Assembly (NCBI GenBank): GCA_035714085.1
Contig: DASTMP010000283.1
Location: 1-64,000, forward strand
Length of the DNA: 64,000 nt
Reading direction: 5' to 3'
From: JAJVID01 sp035714085
Lineage (GTDB): Bacteria; Acidobacteriota; Blastocatellia; RBC074
Shown: piece by piece, positions 34,408 through 44,217 of the stretch
Position numbering within the stretch: the stretch's first letter is position 1
How the letters are laid out: each line of letters opens with the position of its first letter
Position numbers and translations under genes: made by a program
The notes under the pieces: model-generated
The model's input: the letters and a program-made list of their open reading frames with translations, nothing else
What the model was told of the DNA's origin: nothing
Database searches by the model: none

Positions 34408-35463
34408 TCAAGGTTTCAATTTCAGAGTCATCTGCTGGAGATCTTTAACCTCTGTGTTGAATCGCTGATATTGGCTGAACTCGAATGTCATGTCTTTATC
34501 CGTTCCATTGAACAGCGTAGATTTGCCGATGGCATTGAGACGAATTCGCTTGGGAACCCACAACCCGTTCGGCAGGCGCATCTGTTCGTAAACGAGCGTT
34601 TCCGCATCCGGATGCGTTGAAGGGGGCGTCCGCTCTGTTTCTGAGGCTGGCCATGCTTCAAGGCGGGCGACCACTTTGTCCGCAGCGTCTATCCAAACGA
34701 CCCCGGCCATTCTGGTCAGATACCGTTCGCGCGGATCGCTCACATCGCCGGCGCAGGGGTGAATGTCGAGCGCGATCACATCGCGGTCACCCAGCCGGTC
34801 GTAGCGAGGCGCGCCGAACCGGCACTGTCGCAGGAATTGCGACACCCCGATCCACACGCCGTCACCGGCCTGACTCACTCCGATCCCCGCGGTGACATAC
34901 TTGTCCGCGTCGGCTGTGGGCGCGCCGTCGACCTGAAGGGCGCTTTCGCGTTCGGCGGTCTCCATTTCTTTTGCCGCCTGCTCTCGTTCTTTTTTCAGGC
35001 GCTTCGGCGAAATCGGCGCCCTGTCCTCACTGATCAGGCTGATGACGTGGCGGCGAGTCCCCAGGACTTTGACCGGATAGGCTTCGTATGCGCTGACGCG
35101 TTCAACCATCTTGCCCCTCTGATCGAGTTCGCGTGAAAGCCGCGTCTGGATGTATGTGTATTCGGGCAGACGTAAATGCATGGCGGCCCCCAGGCGGTCG
35201 CTGTCGCGGATCAACAGTGGGATGTCCACCGAGGAGAGATCAGGAAGTCGAGCGCCATCCGCCGTCGCATTTACGGGAAAGTAAGCGACCTGGGCCTGTG
35301 CGCCCGGCGACGGTCCCTGCTGCATGACAACAGAGACCGTCTGCGGATAAGCGGTAAGGAGCGGCAAACCCAATAAAACGCTCAGCGCCAATGTATTGCC
35401 CCGCTGTCGGAGTTTCAGACTAGACTTCCGCAGGGAGTTGCTTCGTCCAATTATGCGAGACAT
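34408..35463 (-). CDS. Exported hypothetical protein, possible LolA-like fold
   Basis: 351 residues, unassigned. The N-terminus (RGNTLALSVLLGLPLLTAYPQ, about 21-42) is a signal peptide preceded by a basic lead, so the start may be some 10-20 residues downstream of that used here. The body has mixed beta segments, with a coiled Lys/Glu stretch (RLKKEREQAAKEMETAERES, about 150-170). The C-terminal region (VVWIDAADKVVARLEAW, WVPKRIRLNAIGK, FEFSQYQRF) resembles outer-membrane lipoprotein-sorting (LolA/DUF4292-like) folds seen in acidobacteria. That is only suggestive. It runs convergently with the previous gene. Confidence 0.55.
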   Translation of the reverse strand: MSRIIGRSNSLRKSSLKLRQRGNTLALSVLLGLPLLTAYPQTVSVVMQQGPSPGAQAQVAYFPVNATADGARLPDLSSVDIPLLIRDSDRLGAAMHLRLPEYTYIQTRLSRELDQRGKMVERVSAYEAYPVKVLGTRRHVISLISEDRAPISPKRLKKEREQAAKEMETAERESALQVDGAPTADADKYVTAGIGVSQAGDGVWIGVSQFLRQCRFGAPRYDRLGDRDVIALDIHPCAGDVSDPRERYLTRMAGVVWIDAADKVVARLEAWPASETERTPPSTHPDAETLVYEQMRLPNGLWVPKRIRLNAIGKSTLFNGTDKDMTFEFSQYQRFNTEVKDLQQMTLKLKP

Positions 35464-35828
35464 ATTTGTCCCCCTCTGGTTATTAATTGAAGCTGATGAG
35501 CGTCATTATACCCGGCGCCGCCTCTATACGCGATTTCATATGGATCGATCTGTTTATCTGTGGCCAATTTTTTTGTCATCACGCTTTCAAAAATTTTCCC
35601 CTTTTGTAAAGTTTTCAGGGCTATGAAAGAAGTCGCTGTTGCAAGTGTAATCGCTTCTTTCAGCCATACCGGCAATCAGTCTCAATAAACCCTCAGATTG
35701 ATTCTCTTTTAGCGCGCCAGATGAGGATTTCGGCCGTGGCGCCTGGCGAAAACACGAAGCGGAGAGTCGGCTTTTGTCCGAAACCTCTCCGTAGATAGAC
35801 CCGCACATTTCCCGGGTCTAGAATAATA
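35464..35828. other. Intergenic region
   Basis: 365 bases between divergent genes, so it must hold both promoters. AT-rich tracts (35560-35620) fit promoter character, but I could not fix boxes. No gene or repeat is seen. Confidence 0.4.
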
Positions 35829-37382
35829 ATGAAGTGTATGTCCGCACTGCCTTCCAAGTCGTTGCGATATTTTGTAGCGATCGCGGCAACGGCGGTCGTG
35901 TTCACCGCCAGGTTTCTGCTTAAATCAATTCTCGGCGATGTGGCGCCGCTTCTGCTGTTCACTCTCTCGGTCATGGTGTCCGCGTGGTACGGCGGCTTGG
36001 GCCCGGGGCTTTTGGCGACCACGGTTAGCCTGCTCCTTGGCGATTACTTTTTTATCGCCGAGAGCGCCGCGGAGCGGATAGAAGAGGCTCTTTTCCTTGG
36101 TATCGGCATATCGATTTCCATCCTGAGCCAGGCGCGGTTATCGCTGTTGGCGTTTCGCCAACAGCTTCTGGCCAGTGAGCGAGGCGCGAGGCGCGAGGCC
36201 GAAGTCGCCAACCGGCTCAAAGATGAGTTCCTCTCCACCGTCTCGCACGAACTACGGACGCCGCTTACCGCGATTAACGGCTGGGCGTTGATGCTGCGCG
36301 CGGGCCGCCTCGACGCCGCGCATACCGCGCGCGCTCTCGAAACCATCGTGCGCAGCGTCAGGTCGCAAAATCAGCTCATCGATGACCTGCTCGACGTCTC
36401 GCGCATCATCGCCGGCAAGCTACGTCTGAACGTCTCCCCGCTCCAGCTCAGCTCGGTCATCGAGGCCGCCGTCGAAACGGTCCGCCCTGCGGCGGAGGCG
36501 AAAGGGGTGCGCCTGAGCGCGCTGCTAGACGCGACGGCGGAGACAGTGTCGGGCGACGCGGAGCGGTTACAACAGGTCGTATGGAACCTGCTTTCCAATG
36601 CGGTTAAATTCGCGCCAAAAGGCGGGCGAGTGGAGGTAAGACTTGAGCGCGCCGACTCATACATCGAGATCGTCGTCGCCGACAACGGCCAGGGGATCAA
36701 GCCTGAGTTTCTTCCTTACGTCTTTGAACGCTTCCGGCAAGAGGACAGCGGGACGAGCCGCCAGCATGGCGGATTGGGACTGGGACTGGCCATCGTGCGT
36801 CACATAGTCGAACTGCACGGCGGGACGGTTCACGCCGCCAGCGAGGGGCTTGGCAAAGGCGCGACTTTCACGGTCGCGCTGCCGATCGCACGGGGCCTCG
36901 CCGTGTCGCCAGATGAGTCGCATGACACGGCATCGGATGTGAGATTGGCGCCCGAAAATCCGCCCTCGCTCAAGGGTGTGCGCGCGCTGTTTGTGGATGA
37001 CGAAGCCGATGCGCGTGAGCTTATAACCCTGATGCTCGCGCAGGTCGGCGCGGAGGTGCGGACTGCAGTCTCCGCGACGGAGGCCTTAGCCGCCTGCGAC
37101 GAATGGCGTCCGGACGTTCTCATCTCCGACATCGGCATGCCGGGGGAAGACGGTTTCGCGCTGATGAAGGAATTGCGCGCGCGGGAGAGCGAGCGCGGCG
37201 GGCATATTCCGGCCATCGCGTTGACGGCTTATGGGCGTCGGGAAGACCGTCGGCGCGCCCTCTCCGTCGGCTACGAGTCCCATATCCCCAAGCCGGTTGA
37301 GCCGGCGGAGCTGCTGACTGTAGTGGCGAGTCTGACCAATCGAACTGGAGAGGTTGAGGAATTAGAAGGAAAACTCACTTGA
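35829..37382 (+). CDS. Membrane hybrid histidine kinase (DUF4118-like-HisKA-HATPase-REC)
   Basis: 517 residues. Residues 1-110 hold four membrane helices, with the DUF4118 pattern seen in KdpD-type kinases (AWYGGLGPGLLATTVSLLLGDYFF). A HisKA domain with His140 in SHELRTPLTAINGW follows, then HATPase (about 240-350, NLLSNAVKFAP, DNGQGIKPE, GGLGLGLAIV) and a receiver (about 390-510, Asp in LISDIGMPGEDG, Lys in IPKPVEP). A second ATG at 35838 is an alternative start. The catalytic module is close to those of the two kinases at 25-31 kb. It is separated from a metal-resistance cluster by 175 bases, but no link to metal is proved. Confidence 0.9.
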   Translation: MKCMSALPSKSLRYFVAIAATAVVFTARFLLKSILGDVAPLLLFTLSVMVSAWYGGLGPGLLATTVSLLLGDYFFIAESAAERIEEALFLGIGISISILSQARLSLLAFRQQLLASERGARREAEVANRLKDEFLSTVSHELRTPLTAINGWALMLRAGRLDAAHTARALETIVRSVRSQNQLIDDLLDVSRIIAGKLRLNVSPLQLSSVIEAAVETVRPAAEAKGVRLSALLDATAETVSGDAERLQQVVWNLLSNAVKFAPKGGRVEVRLERADSYIEIVVADNGQGIKPEFLPYVFERFRQEDSGTSRQHGGLGLGLAIVRHIVELHGGTVHAASEGLGKGATFTVALPIARGLAVSPDESHDTASDVRLAPENPPSLKGVRALFVDDEADARELITLMLAQVGAEVRTAVSATEALAACDEWRPDVLISDIGMPGEDGFALMKELRARESERGGHIPAIALTAYGRREDRRRALSVGYESHIPKPVEPAELLTVVASLTNRTGEVEELEGKLT

Positions 37383-37557
37383 AACTGGCAAAGCTCGCCT
37401 GGCTTTGCTCTACGACGACCACGCCCCCCACAGGCTTACCGAAACAGCGACATCTACACTTTAAAGATAGGTTTATCATAAAGGCAGGTTTGACTGGCCT
37501 ATAGCCGTCTGCTACTTTTCACGCGTATTTATGCTGTTGAGTCAGAGTCAGAGTTTA

Positions 37558-37938
37558 ATGAAACTGAATCGCCTTCGCCGCGGGATAGCGATTTTCCTGC
37601 TGGCGATGGCGTTTTTCGATATGGCGATAGTTGACCTGTTCTTCCCGCAGCTCTGTGGCGATGATCAGGTGTCGATTCTCGGCGCCATCCCGGTCGAGTC
37701 AACTGAAAAGATCGCCGATGAATTTGCGGCGACAAGAAACCAAAACCCACAGCCAGCTCAGGATTCACGCGAATCTGGGACAGATGAAGATTGCTTTTGC
37801 TGTTGCTCTCACATCATTCCCAGTTCACACGTTAGCGTGGCCGCCTTGAATTGCCCGCCACAACCGTATGATCCAGCCGATACATCTTTCCCTTCATCAT
37901 CGCCGCACGACGTTTTTCACCCTCCTCGTCTCTCATAG
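37558..37938 (+). CDS. Small exported protein with a Cys/His metal-site-like cluster
   Basis: 126 residues. ATG 37558 is chosen for its MKLNRLRRGIAIFLLAMAFFD membrane segment; ATG 37531 is an alternative. After the signal-like helix comes a polar stretch and the cluster DEDCFCCCSHIIPS (near residue 85), with a C-x-C-C-C-x-H pattern that could bind a soft metal. The C-terminus is Pro/Ser-rich. It is immediately upstream of the CzcCBA-type operon (186 bases), so a role as metal chaperone or sensor is plausible. I do not know a named family. Confidence 0.6.
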   Translation: MKLNRLRRGIAIFLLAMAFFDMAIVDLFFPQLCGDDQVSILGAIPVESTEKIADEFAATRNQNPQPAQDSRESGTDEDCFCCCSHIIPSSHVSVAALNCPPQPYDPADTSFPSSSPHDVFHPPRLS

Positions 37939-38124
37939 TTTATCCGTTTGATCTCGTACAGGTTCACTCGTTCGAGGCGTATTCGGCGTCTCGGCGCGCC
38001 CGCATTCGCGGCGAGCGTGAAATCGCGCCGTCCACAAACGGCTTGAACCTGCTATGCCTGCATTTTCCGCCGTGACGGCTGTTCCCGCACGGCGTTCGCA
38101 GGAGACCGCCAACAGGATGGAACT

Positions 38125-39576
38125 ATGAGCAAGATCATTTCATTGACTTCGTTTTTATGTCGGGAAATGGCGCGAATGATTGCGCGCGCTCCAATTCGAT
38201 TTCTTTCGATAATCGTCATCAGTCTCGCAGCCTCAGTCGTCAGTTATGGGCAAGTCCAGGCGGCCGGCGACGGCTCGAATTCTGGCAAGGATTCCATTAA
38301 TCCTGCCGTCGAAGTTCGTGTCGCGGACACATCAAGCGCGCCCGAGAATTGGATCGCGGCTTACTTCGATCCGATTCAGGGCTCGTCATCCATCGATCTA
38401 GTGCGCCGCGCGCTCACGGCGAACACGCAACTCGCCGCCACAAGATTAGAGATCGACCGCGCCCGAGCGCGGTTGCGCCAGGCCGGATTGCGCCCTAATC
38501 CAAGCCTGGATTTCGAGCAGCAGAACGGCGTCCTCAATTCGCCCGGAGAGAGAGGGACGACCATCGGATTTTCCGTGCCTCTTGAGTTGGCGGGCCAGCG
38601 CGGGCGGCGGATCGATCTGGCGCGGGCCGAGCTTGAAGCCTCAGAAGCCGATGTCGCCGATCGTGAGCGGCGGCTGGCTTCGGAAGTGCGCCTGGCCTAC
38701 ATCGAGACACTGGCCGCGTTGCGCGAGATGGAGGTTACGCAGAACCTGTATTCCCTAGACGTCGAAACGGCGCGCATCGTCGAGGCTCGTGTGGAGGAAG
38801 GCGACGCCGCGCCGCTGGAATTGAATTTGCTGCGTGCGGAGGTCGACCGCCTTAGGGCGCGTCGCGCGCTGGTCGAGGGGAGGTTGCAGGCCTCGGCGGC
38901 GCGTCTGAAACAGCTCATAGGGATGGCTCCGGGCGAACAATTGCTACTGCGCGAAGTGTTGATGGCGCCGCTGCTGCCTGACCCTCCGGCCTCGCTCGAC
39001 GCGGCGGTCTCGCTCGCGCTGCGCTCGCGTCCCGACCTGCGGTTCGCGCGGTTGTCGGAAAACGTCGCCCTGGCCGGTTACCGTTTAGTGAAAGCGCAGG
39101 CTGCCCCACAGGTCACAGCCTTCATTCAATACTCTGACGTCCTCGGAACATTCGACACCACGCCGATCGGCGTGGTGAACGACCGCGACAGGTTACTCGC
39201 CTTCGGCGTCTCTGTCACCCTACCCATCTTCAATCGCAACCAGGGGGCGAAGGACGAGGCGAGAGCGTCAATTACGCAGGCGCAGCGGCGGCGTGAATTC
39301 ACGGAATCGGTCATTCGCTCCGAAGTCACCGCCGCGTACCGCCGCTACGAAGCCGCGCAAGCTTCGGTCCAGACTTACGAGCGTGGCGTGATCGCGCGTT
39401 CGGAGCAAAACGTCCAGACGATGCGCGCGGCGTATCAAGTCGGCGCTTTCCGCGTGAGCGAGTTGCTGGCCGAGCAGCGTCGGCTGGTCGATATGCAGCG
39501 CGAGATGACCGAGGCGCTGGCCGAACGTTACCGCGCGCTGGCTGAACTGCGGGCGGCGCTGGGAATAACTGATTAA
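38125..39576 (+). CDS. TolC-family outer-membrane efflux protein (CzcC-like)
   Basis: 483 residues. A signal-like helix (PIRFLSIIVISLAASVVSY, about 24-42) starts the precursor. The body shows two OEP repeats: SIDLVRRALTANTQLAATRLEIDRARARLRQAGL then LNLLRAEVDRLRARRALVEGRLQ, and GYRLVKAQAAPQVTAF then FTESVIRSEVTAAYRRYEAAQAS and LAEQRRLVDMQREM. This trimeric channel spans the outer membrane and docks to the adaptor encoded next (18 bases). It lacks the TolC Cys lipid anchor, as far as seen. Part of a metal-efflux tripartite system. Confidence 0.92.
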   Translation: MSKIISLTSFLCREMARMIARAPIRFLSIIVISLAASVVSYGQVQAAGDGSNSGKDSINPAVEVRVADTSSAPENWIAAYFDPIQGSSSIDLVRRALTANTQLAATRLEIDRARARLRQAGLRPNPSLDFEQQNGVLNSPGERGTTIGFSVPLELAGQRGRRIDLARAELEASEADVADRERRLASEVRLAYIETLAALREMEVTQNLYSLDVETARIVEARVEEGDAAPLELNLLRAEVDRLRARRALVEGRLQASAARLKQLIGMAPGEQLLLREVLMAPLLPDPPASLDAAVSLALRSRPDLRFARLSENVALAGYRLVKAQAAPQVTAFIQYSDVLGTFDTTPIGVVNDRDRLLAFGVSVTLPIFNRNQGAKDEARASITQAQRRREFTESVIRSEVTAAYRRYEAAQASVQTYERGVIARSEQNVQTMRAAYQVGAFRVSELLAEQRRLVDMQREMTEALAERYRALAELRAALGITD

Positions 39577-39594
39577 GAGTGAGTGGAGGTAATG

Positions 39595-41022
39595 ATGTCC
39601 GACCAAACATATGAAGCGCTGAATCAAGGGCGCGCGCCGCGTTTCAACCGCCGGCTGTGGTTTTATGTTGTCGCGGGGCTGGTTCTGGTCATCGCGGCGG
39701 CACTCTATTTGCGGCTGCGCAACCAGACGCCGAAGCCGGATGAAAAGGCCGCCGTTGAAGAACAAGCCGATAAACATGGCGGGGGCGGCAAGGTCGAGCT
39801 GACAGGAGAGGCGTTAGAGGCCGCGAGGATTGAATACGCCACCGTGACCGAGCGCCCGCCTGTCACGCTGCTGCGCGTGACAGGCGCGGTCGAGGCCAAT
39901 CAGCAACATGTGCAGCAGGTGACCCCGCTCGTCGGCGGGCGCGTCGATCGTGTGCTGGTGGCGCTCGGCGACCGTGTGCGCGCGGGCGCGCCGATGGCCG
40001 TCATCTCCAGCCCGCAGATCGCCGAGATGCACGGCAAGCTGCACGAATCCGAGACCCGCCTGCAAAACGCCGAGCGCAATCTGGCGCGTGTGAAGAAGGC
40101 CGAAAACCGAGCCGCCGCGCTTTCGGCGAAAGCGCGGCTCGACGAAGCCGAAGCCGCCTTGAAACGCACGAGGCGGCTGATAGAACTCGGCGCGGGCGCG
40201 GGCAAGGATTTGATCGCCGCCGAGACCGCGTACAAGACCGCGAAGGCCGAGTACGATTTCCAGACCAACATCTCGCTAAACAAGGAACTGACCGAAGCGC
40301 AGGCCGAAGTGGACACGGCGCGCGTGGACGTACAGCACACCCGAGACGGGCTGCGCGCGCTCGGCGCGCCCGTCCCGGAGAACGAACAGGATTGCCGCAA
40401 TTGTGACATCTCGCTGGTCACGGTGCGCGCTCCTATTTCAGGCACGGTCATCGAACGTTCGATCAACCCGGGCGCGGGCTTTGAGGCCGGCAAACCACTC
40501 TTCACCGTCGCCGACATTTCGACGCTCTGGATCATCGCCAACGTGCCGGAGGCGCAGGTTGGCAGCTTGCGCGTGGGCACGCCGGCCGAAGTGCGGGCGG
40601 CGGCGCTCAGCGACGGGGTGATCGCCGGGCGCGTGGCCTACATCGATCCCGTACTGAGAGAGGAGACGCGCACGGCGCGTGTACGAGTTGAAGTGACAAA
40701 TCGGGAAGAGCGGCTCAAGGTCGGAATGTTCGTCGAAGTAGGCTTCGAAGCGGGTTCGTCCGCCCCCGGCGGTTCCGCGGAGAAGGAGTTGGTTATCCCC
40801 GAAGAGGCCGTCCAGCGCATCAATGAGCGCACAGTCGTCTTTCTGCCAAAAGAGGGGGAGAAAGGTCATTTCGAGGCGCGCGATATAGAGGTTGGTGGGT
40901 CTGCGGGCGGGTACCAGCGAGTCACCAGAGGACTCAGGTCCGGTGAACGCATAGTGAGCGATGGCAGCTTTACGCTCAAGACGCAACTGTTGAAAGGCGA
41001 AATGGGAGAGCACGGGCGCTGA
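39595..41022 (+). CDS. Periplasmic adaptor of heavy-metal RND efflux (CzcB/CusB-like)
   Basis: 475 residues. A GGAGG (39585-39589) favours the ATG at 39595 over one codon earlier. An N-terminal helix (LWFYVVAGLVLVIAAALYLRL) anchors it. A lipoyl-like half (VTPLVGGRVDRVLVALGDRVRAGAPM) is followed by a long coiled hairpin (KLHESETRLQNAERNLARV to AEVDTARVDVQHTRDGL), the second lipoyl half (VRAPISGTVIERSINPGAGFEAG), and a beta-barrel (LWIIANVPEAQVGSLRVGTPAEV). A CxxC (DCRNCD) near residue 265 is unusual and might bind metal. Links CzcC-like and CzcA-like proteins. Confidence 0.92.
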   Translation: MSDQTYEALNQGRAPRFNRRLWFYVVAGLVLVIAAALYLRLRNQTPKPDEKAAVEEQADKHGGGGKVELTGEALEAARIEYATVTERPPVTLLRVTGAVEANQQHVQQVTPLVGGRVDRVLVALGDRVRAGAPMAVISSPQIAEMHGKLHESETRLQNAERNLARVKKAENRAAALSAKARLDEAEAALKRTRRLIELGAGAGKDLIAAETAYKTAKAEYDFQTNISLNKELTEAQAEVDTARVDVQHTRDGLRALGAPVPENEQDCRNCDISLVTVRAPISGTVIERSINPGAGFEAGKPLFTVADISTLWIIANVPEAQVGSLRVGTPAEVRAAALSDGVIAGRVAYIDPVLREETRTARVRVEVTNREERLKVGMFVEVGFEAGSSAPGGSAEKELVIPEEAVQRINERTVVFLPKEGEKGHFEARDIEVGGSAGGYQRVTRGLRSGERIVSDGSFTLKTQLLKGEMGEHGR

Positions 41023-41053
41023 GGCGAACGGCTCCAGGAGGAATGACAATAAT

Positions 41054-44000
41054 ATGATTAACGGTTTGATTCGCTTCTCAGTCTCGCAGCGACTCCTCGT
41101 CTTATTGATGGCGCCGATCATGATCGGCGCTGGTATTTACAGCCTCGTCAAGCTGCCGATTGACGCCGTGCCCGACGTGACCAACGTCCAGGTGCAGGTG
41201 TTGACCGCCGCGCCGTCGCTCGCGCCGCTTGAAATCGAACGGCAGATTACTTTCCCGGTCGAAGTGGCGATGTCGGGACTGCCCGACATCCAGGAGATCC
41301 GCTCCGTCTCCAAGTTCGGCCTCTCGGCCGTGACGGTCGTCTTCGCCGATTCGGTAAACACTTACTTCGCGCGCCAACTCGTGTTGGAACGGTTGTCCCA
41401 GGCGCGCGAGCAGATTCCGGAAAATATCGGTTCGCCGGAGATGGGGCCGATTTCGACGGGCCTTGGAGAAATCTACCAGTATGAGCTAAGAGCCGCGCCC
41501 GGCCCCGAAGGCAAGCAGTATGACGCGACGGCGCTGCGCACCATCCAGGATTGGAGTGTGCGACGGCAGTTGCTCAGTGTGCCGGGCGTGACCGAGGTCA
41601 ACAGCTTCGGCGGCCTCGAGAAGCAGTTTCAAGTGCGCCTCGACCCCACGAAACTCCAATCTTACGGGCTGACCTTGCGTGACGCGCTCGAAGCCGTCAC
41701 GCGCAACAACGCTAACGTCGGCGGCGCTTACATCGAGCATGGCGCCGAGCAATACCTGCTGCGCGGCATCGGGCTGGCGGAGTCGTCCAATGACATCGCC
41801 AACATCATCGTCAAAGCGGGCAAGGAAGGCGTCCCAATCTACGTGCGCGACCTGGGCGAGGTGGTCGAAGGCGCGACCCTGCGGCAGGGCGCGGTGACGG
41901 CTGACGGGAAAGGAGAGATCGTCGCCGGCATCGCCATGATGCTCAAGGGCGAGAACTCTCGCGCGGTGGCCAACCGAGTAAAAGCGCGCATCGAGCAAGT
42001 CAAGAAGACCTTACCCAAAGGGGTCGAACTCGTCCCGTTTTACGACCGCACTGAGCTGGTCGACCGCACAATCAATACCGTCGTGAAGAACCTGGTCGAA
42101 GGCGCGGCCCTCGTCATCGTCGTGCTGATCCTGCTGCTTGGGAACTGGCGCGGCGCGCTGCTGGTCGCCACAATCATTCCGCTCTCGATGCTCTTCGCGG
42201 CGATCCTGATGCGGGTCTTCAACGTGTCGGGAAACCTGATGAGTCTGGGAGCGCTGGACTTCGGGTTGATAGTGGATGGGGCGGTGGTGATGGTCGAGAA
42301 CGCCGTGCGAAGGCGGGCTGAGGCGCAACACGGACAATCGCAGGAGCGACCCGAACGGACGATTCTCGACGCCTGTATGGAGGCGGGGCGTCCGGTGGTC
42401 TTCGCCGTGGCGATCATTATGATCGTCTACCTGCCGATACTCAGTCTGACCAGAATCGAAGGCAAGATGTTCAAGCCGATGGCCCTCACAGTCGTCTTCG
42501 CGCTGCTCGGCTCGCTGCTGCTCTCGCTCACATACATTCCGGCGGCAATGACCTTCCTTCTGCGCGGGCGCGTAGCCGAGACGGAGAGCGTCGTCATCCG
42601 TTACGCGAAGAAATGGTACCGCCCGGCCCTCGCCACGATGATGGGCAATCGCAGGCCGGCGCTCATGGCCGCGGTGGCGTTGGTTGTGATAAGCGGCGCC
42701 ATCTTCCCGTTCCTCGGCTCGGAGTTCATCCCGCGTCTCGATGAAGGGTCGCTCGCGGTGCAGGCGCAGCAACTGCCGAGCGTCTCGCTGTCGCAATCCA
42801 TACGCACCGTCACTGAAGTCGAAAAGGCGCTCAAGACCTTCCCCGAAGTCACCAAGGTGGTCTCGAAAACTGGACGCGCCGAGGTCGCCAACGACCCGAT
42901 GAGCGTGGACTTCAGCGACCTCTACATCGAGCTGAAGCCGCCGTCCGAATGGAAGACCGCGCACGCCAAAACGGACTTGGTCGAGAAGATGTCTGAGACG
43001 CTGGAAAAGAAAGTCCCGAACGCCGCCTTCAGCTTCTCGCAGCCGATCGAACTGCGCGTCTCGGAGCTGATCTCCGGCGTGCGCTCCGATATCGCGATCA
43101 AGCTCTTCGGCGACGACCTCGACACACTTAAAAAAACGGCCGACCGGATCGGCGCGGTCGTGAGCAAAGTGCCCGGCGCCGAGGACGTGAAAGTCGAAGC
43201 GACATCCGGGTTGCCGCAACTGCAAATCAAACCCGACCGTGAGGCCATCGCGCGCTACGGGATCAACGTCGAGGACGTCAACATCCTGGTCGAGTCAATC
43301 ATCGCGGGCAAGGAGGCGGGGCTGGTCTACGAGGGCGAGAAGCGATTCAGCCTCGTCGTTCGCCTCGCCGATGAGTCGAGCCGTGACCTGGAAACGATCA
43401 AGAACCTGCTCGTCTCGGCGCCGAACGGCTCACGCATCCCGCTCGCGCAACTCGCCGACATCAGGCTCGTCCAGGGGCCGGCGCAGATCACGCGCGAGGA
43501 CACACGCCGCCGCATCGGCGTGGAACTGAACGTGCGCGGGCGCGACATCGGAGGCTTCGTCAAAGACGCGCAGGCCGCGATCGACGAGCGGGTAAAAGTC
43601 CCGCCCGGTTATTACCTGACCTGGGGCGGGACGTTTGAGAACCTGCGGCGAGCCTCGGCTCGGCTGCTGATTGTGGTTCCTCTGGCGCTCTTCCTGATCT
43701 TCGTCTTGCTCTTTACCACCTTCGGGTCGGTCAGGCAGGCGCTGCTGATTTATACCGGCATACCGTTCGCGGTAGTGGGCGGCATCCTGGCGCTGGCCTT
43801 GCGCGGGATGTCGTTCTCGATCTCGGCGGGCGTTGGATTCATCGCGCTCTTCGGGGTTGCGGTATTGAACGGCGTGGTGATGGTCAGTTACATCAATCAC
43901 CTGCGCGAAGAAGGGCGGTTTGTCGCTGACGCCGTCAGGGAGGGCGCCGAAATCCGTCTGCGGCCCGTACTGATGACGGCTCTTGTGGCGAGCCTTGGAT

Positions 44001-44206
44001 TCATCCCGATGGCGATTGCGACTTCGGCGGGGGCTGAAGTTCAAAGACCGCTTGCCACGGTCGTCGTCGGCGGCCTGATCACTTCAACCCTGCTCACACT
44101 GCTCATCCTGCCGACGCTCTACGGCTGGTTTGTGCGTGATGTAGAAATACAGGCCGAGCATTCCGTGCGCATCCAGGCAGGCGAGGTCGACGAGGCGGCG
44201 CTCTAG
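41054..44206 (+). CDS. Heavy-metal efflux RND pump (CzcA-like, HME1 type)
   Basis: 1050 residues. The protein is the proton-driven inner-membrane pump. Motifs: N-terminal IRFSVSQRLLVLLMAP helix, periplasmic PN domains, and TM4 carrying DFGLIVDGAVVMVEN (about residue 400) with the two Asp and one Glu of the CzcA-type HME1 signature, rather than the CusA Cu/Ag signature. So Zn2+, Co2+, Cd2+ or Ni2+ export is favoured. A second set of TM helices begins at LIVVPLALFLIFVLLF. The gene lies 31 bases after the adaptor and overlaps the reading region of the regulator gene by spacing only (11 bases). Confidence 0.95.
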   Translation: MINGLIRFSVSQRLLVLLMAPIMIGAGIYSLVKLPIDAVPDVTNVQVQVLTAAPSLAPLEIERQITFPVEVAMSGLPDIQEIRSVSKFGLSAVTVVFADSVNTYFARQLVLERLSQAREQIPENIGSPEMGPISTGLGEIYQYELRAAPGPEGKQYDATALRTIQDWSVRRQLLSVPGVTEVNSFGGLEKQFQVRLDPTKLQSYGLTLRDALEAVTRNNANVGGAYIEHGAEQYLLRGIGLAESSNDIANIIVKAGKEGVPIYVRDLGEVVEGATLRQGAVTADGKGEIVAGIAMMLKGENSRAVANRVKARIEQVKKTLPKGVELVPFYDRTELVDRTINTVVKNLVEGAALVIVVLILLLGNWRGALLVATIIPLSMLFAAILMRVFNVSGNLMSLGALDFGLIVDGAVVMVENAVRRRAEAQHGQSQERPERTILDACMEAGRPVVFAVAIIMIVYLPILSLTRIEGKMFKPMALTVVFALLGSLLLSLTYIPAAMTFLLRGRVAETESVVIRYAKKWYRPALATMMGNRRPALMAAVALVVISGAIFPFLGSEFIPRLDEGSLAVQAQQLPSVSLSQSIRTVTEVEKALKTFPEVTKVVSKTGRAEVANDPMSVDFSDLYIELKPPSEWKTAHAKTDLVEKMSETLEKKVPNAAFSFSQPIELRVSELISGVRSDIAIKLFGDDLDTLKKTADRIGAVVSKVPGAEDVKVEATSGLPQLQIKPDREAIARYGINVEDVNILVESIIAGKEAGLVYEGEKRFSLVVRLADESSRDLETIKNLLVSAPNGSRIPLAQLADIRLVQGPAQITREDTRRRIGVELNVRGRDIGGFVKDAQAAIDERVKVPPGYYLTWGGTFENLRRASARLLIVVPLALFLIFVLLFTTFGSVRQALLIYTGIPFAVVGGILALALRGMSFSISAGVGFIALFGVAVLNGVVMVSYINHLREEGRFVADAVREGAEIRLRPVLMTALVASLGFIPMAIATSAGAEVQRPLATVVVGGLITSTLLTLLILPTLYGWFVRDVEIQAEHSVRIQAGEVDEAAL

Positions 44207-44217
44207 AACGCGTTATC

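Noticed and set aside
42011..43225. 404-codon minus-strand frame inside the RND pump gene
   Set aside because: Shadow of the highly conserved CzcA-like gene; composition is His/Arg/Asp-rich as expected for antisense.
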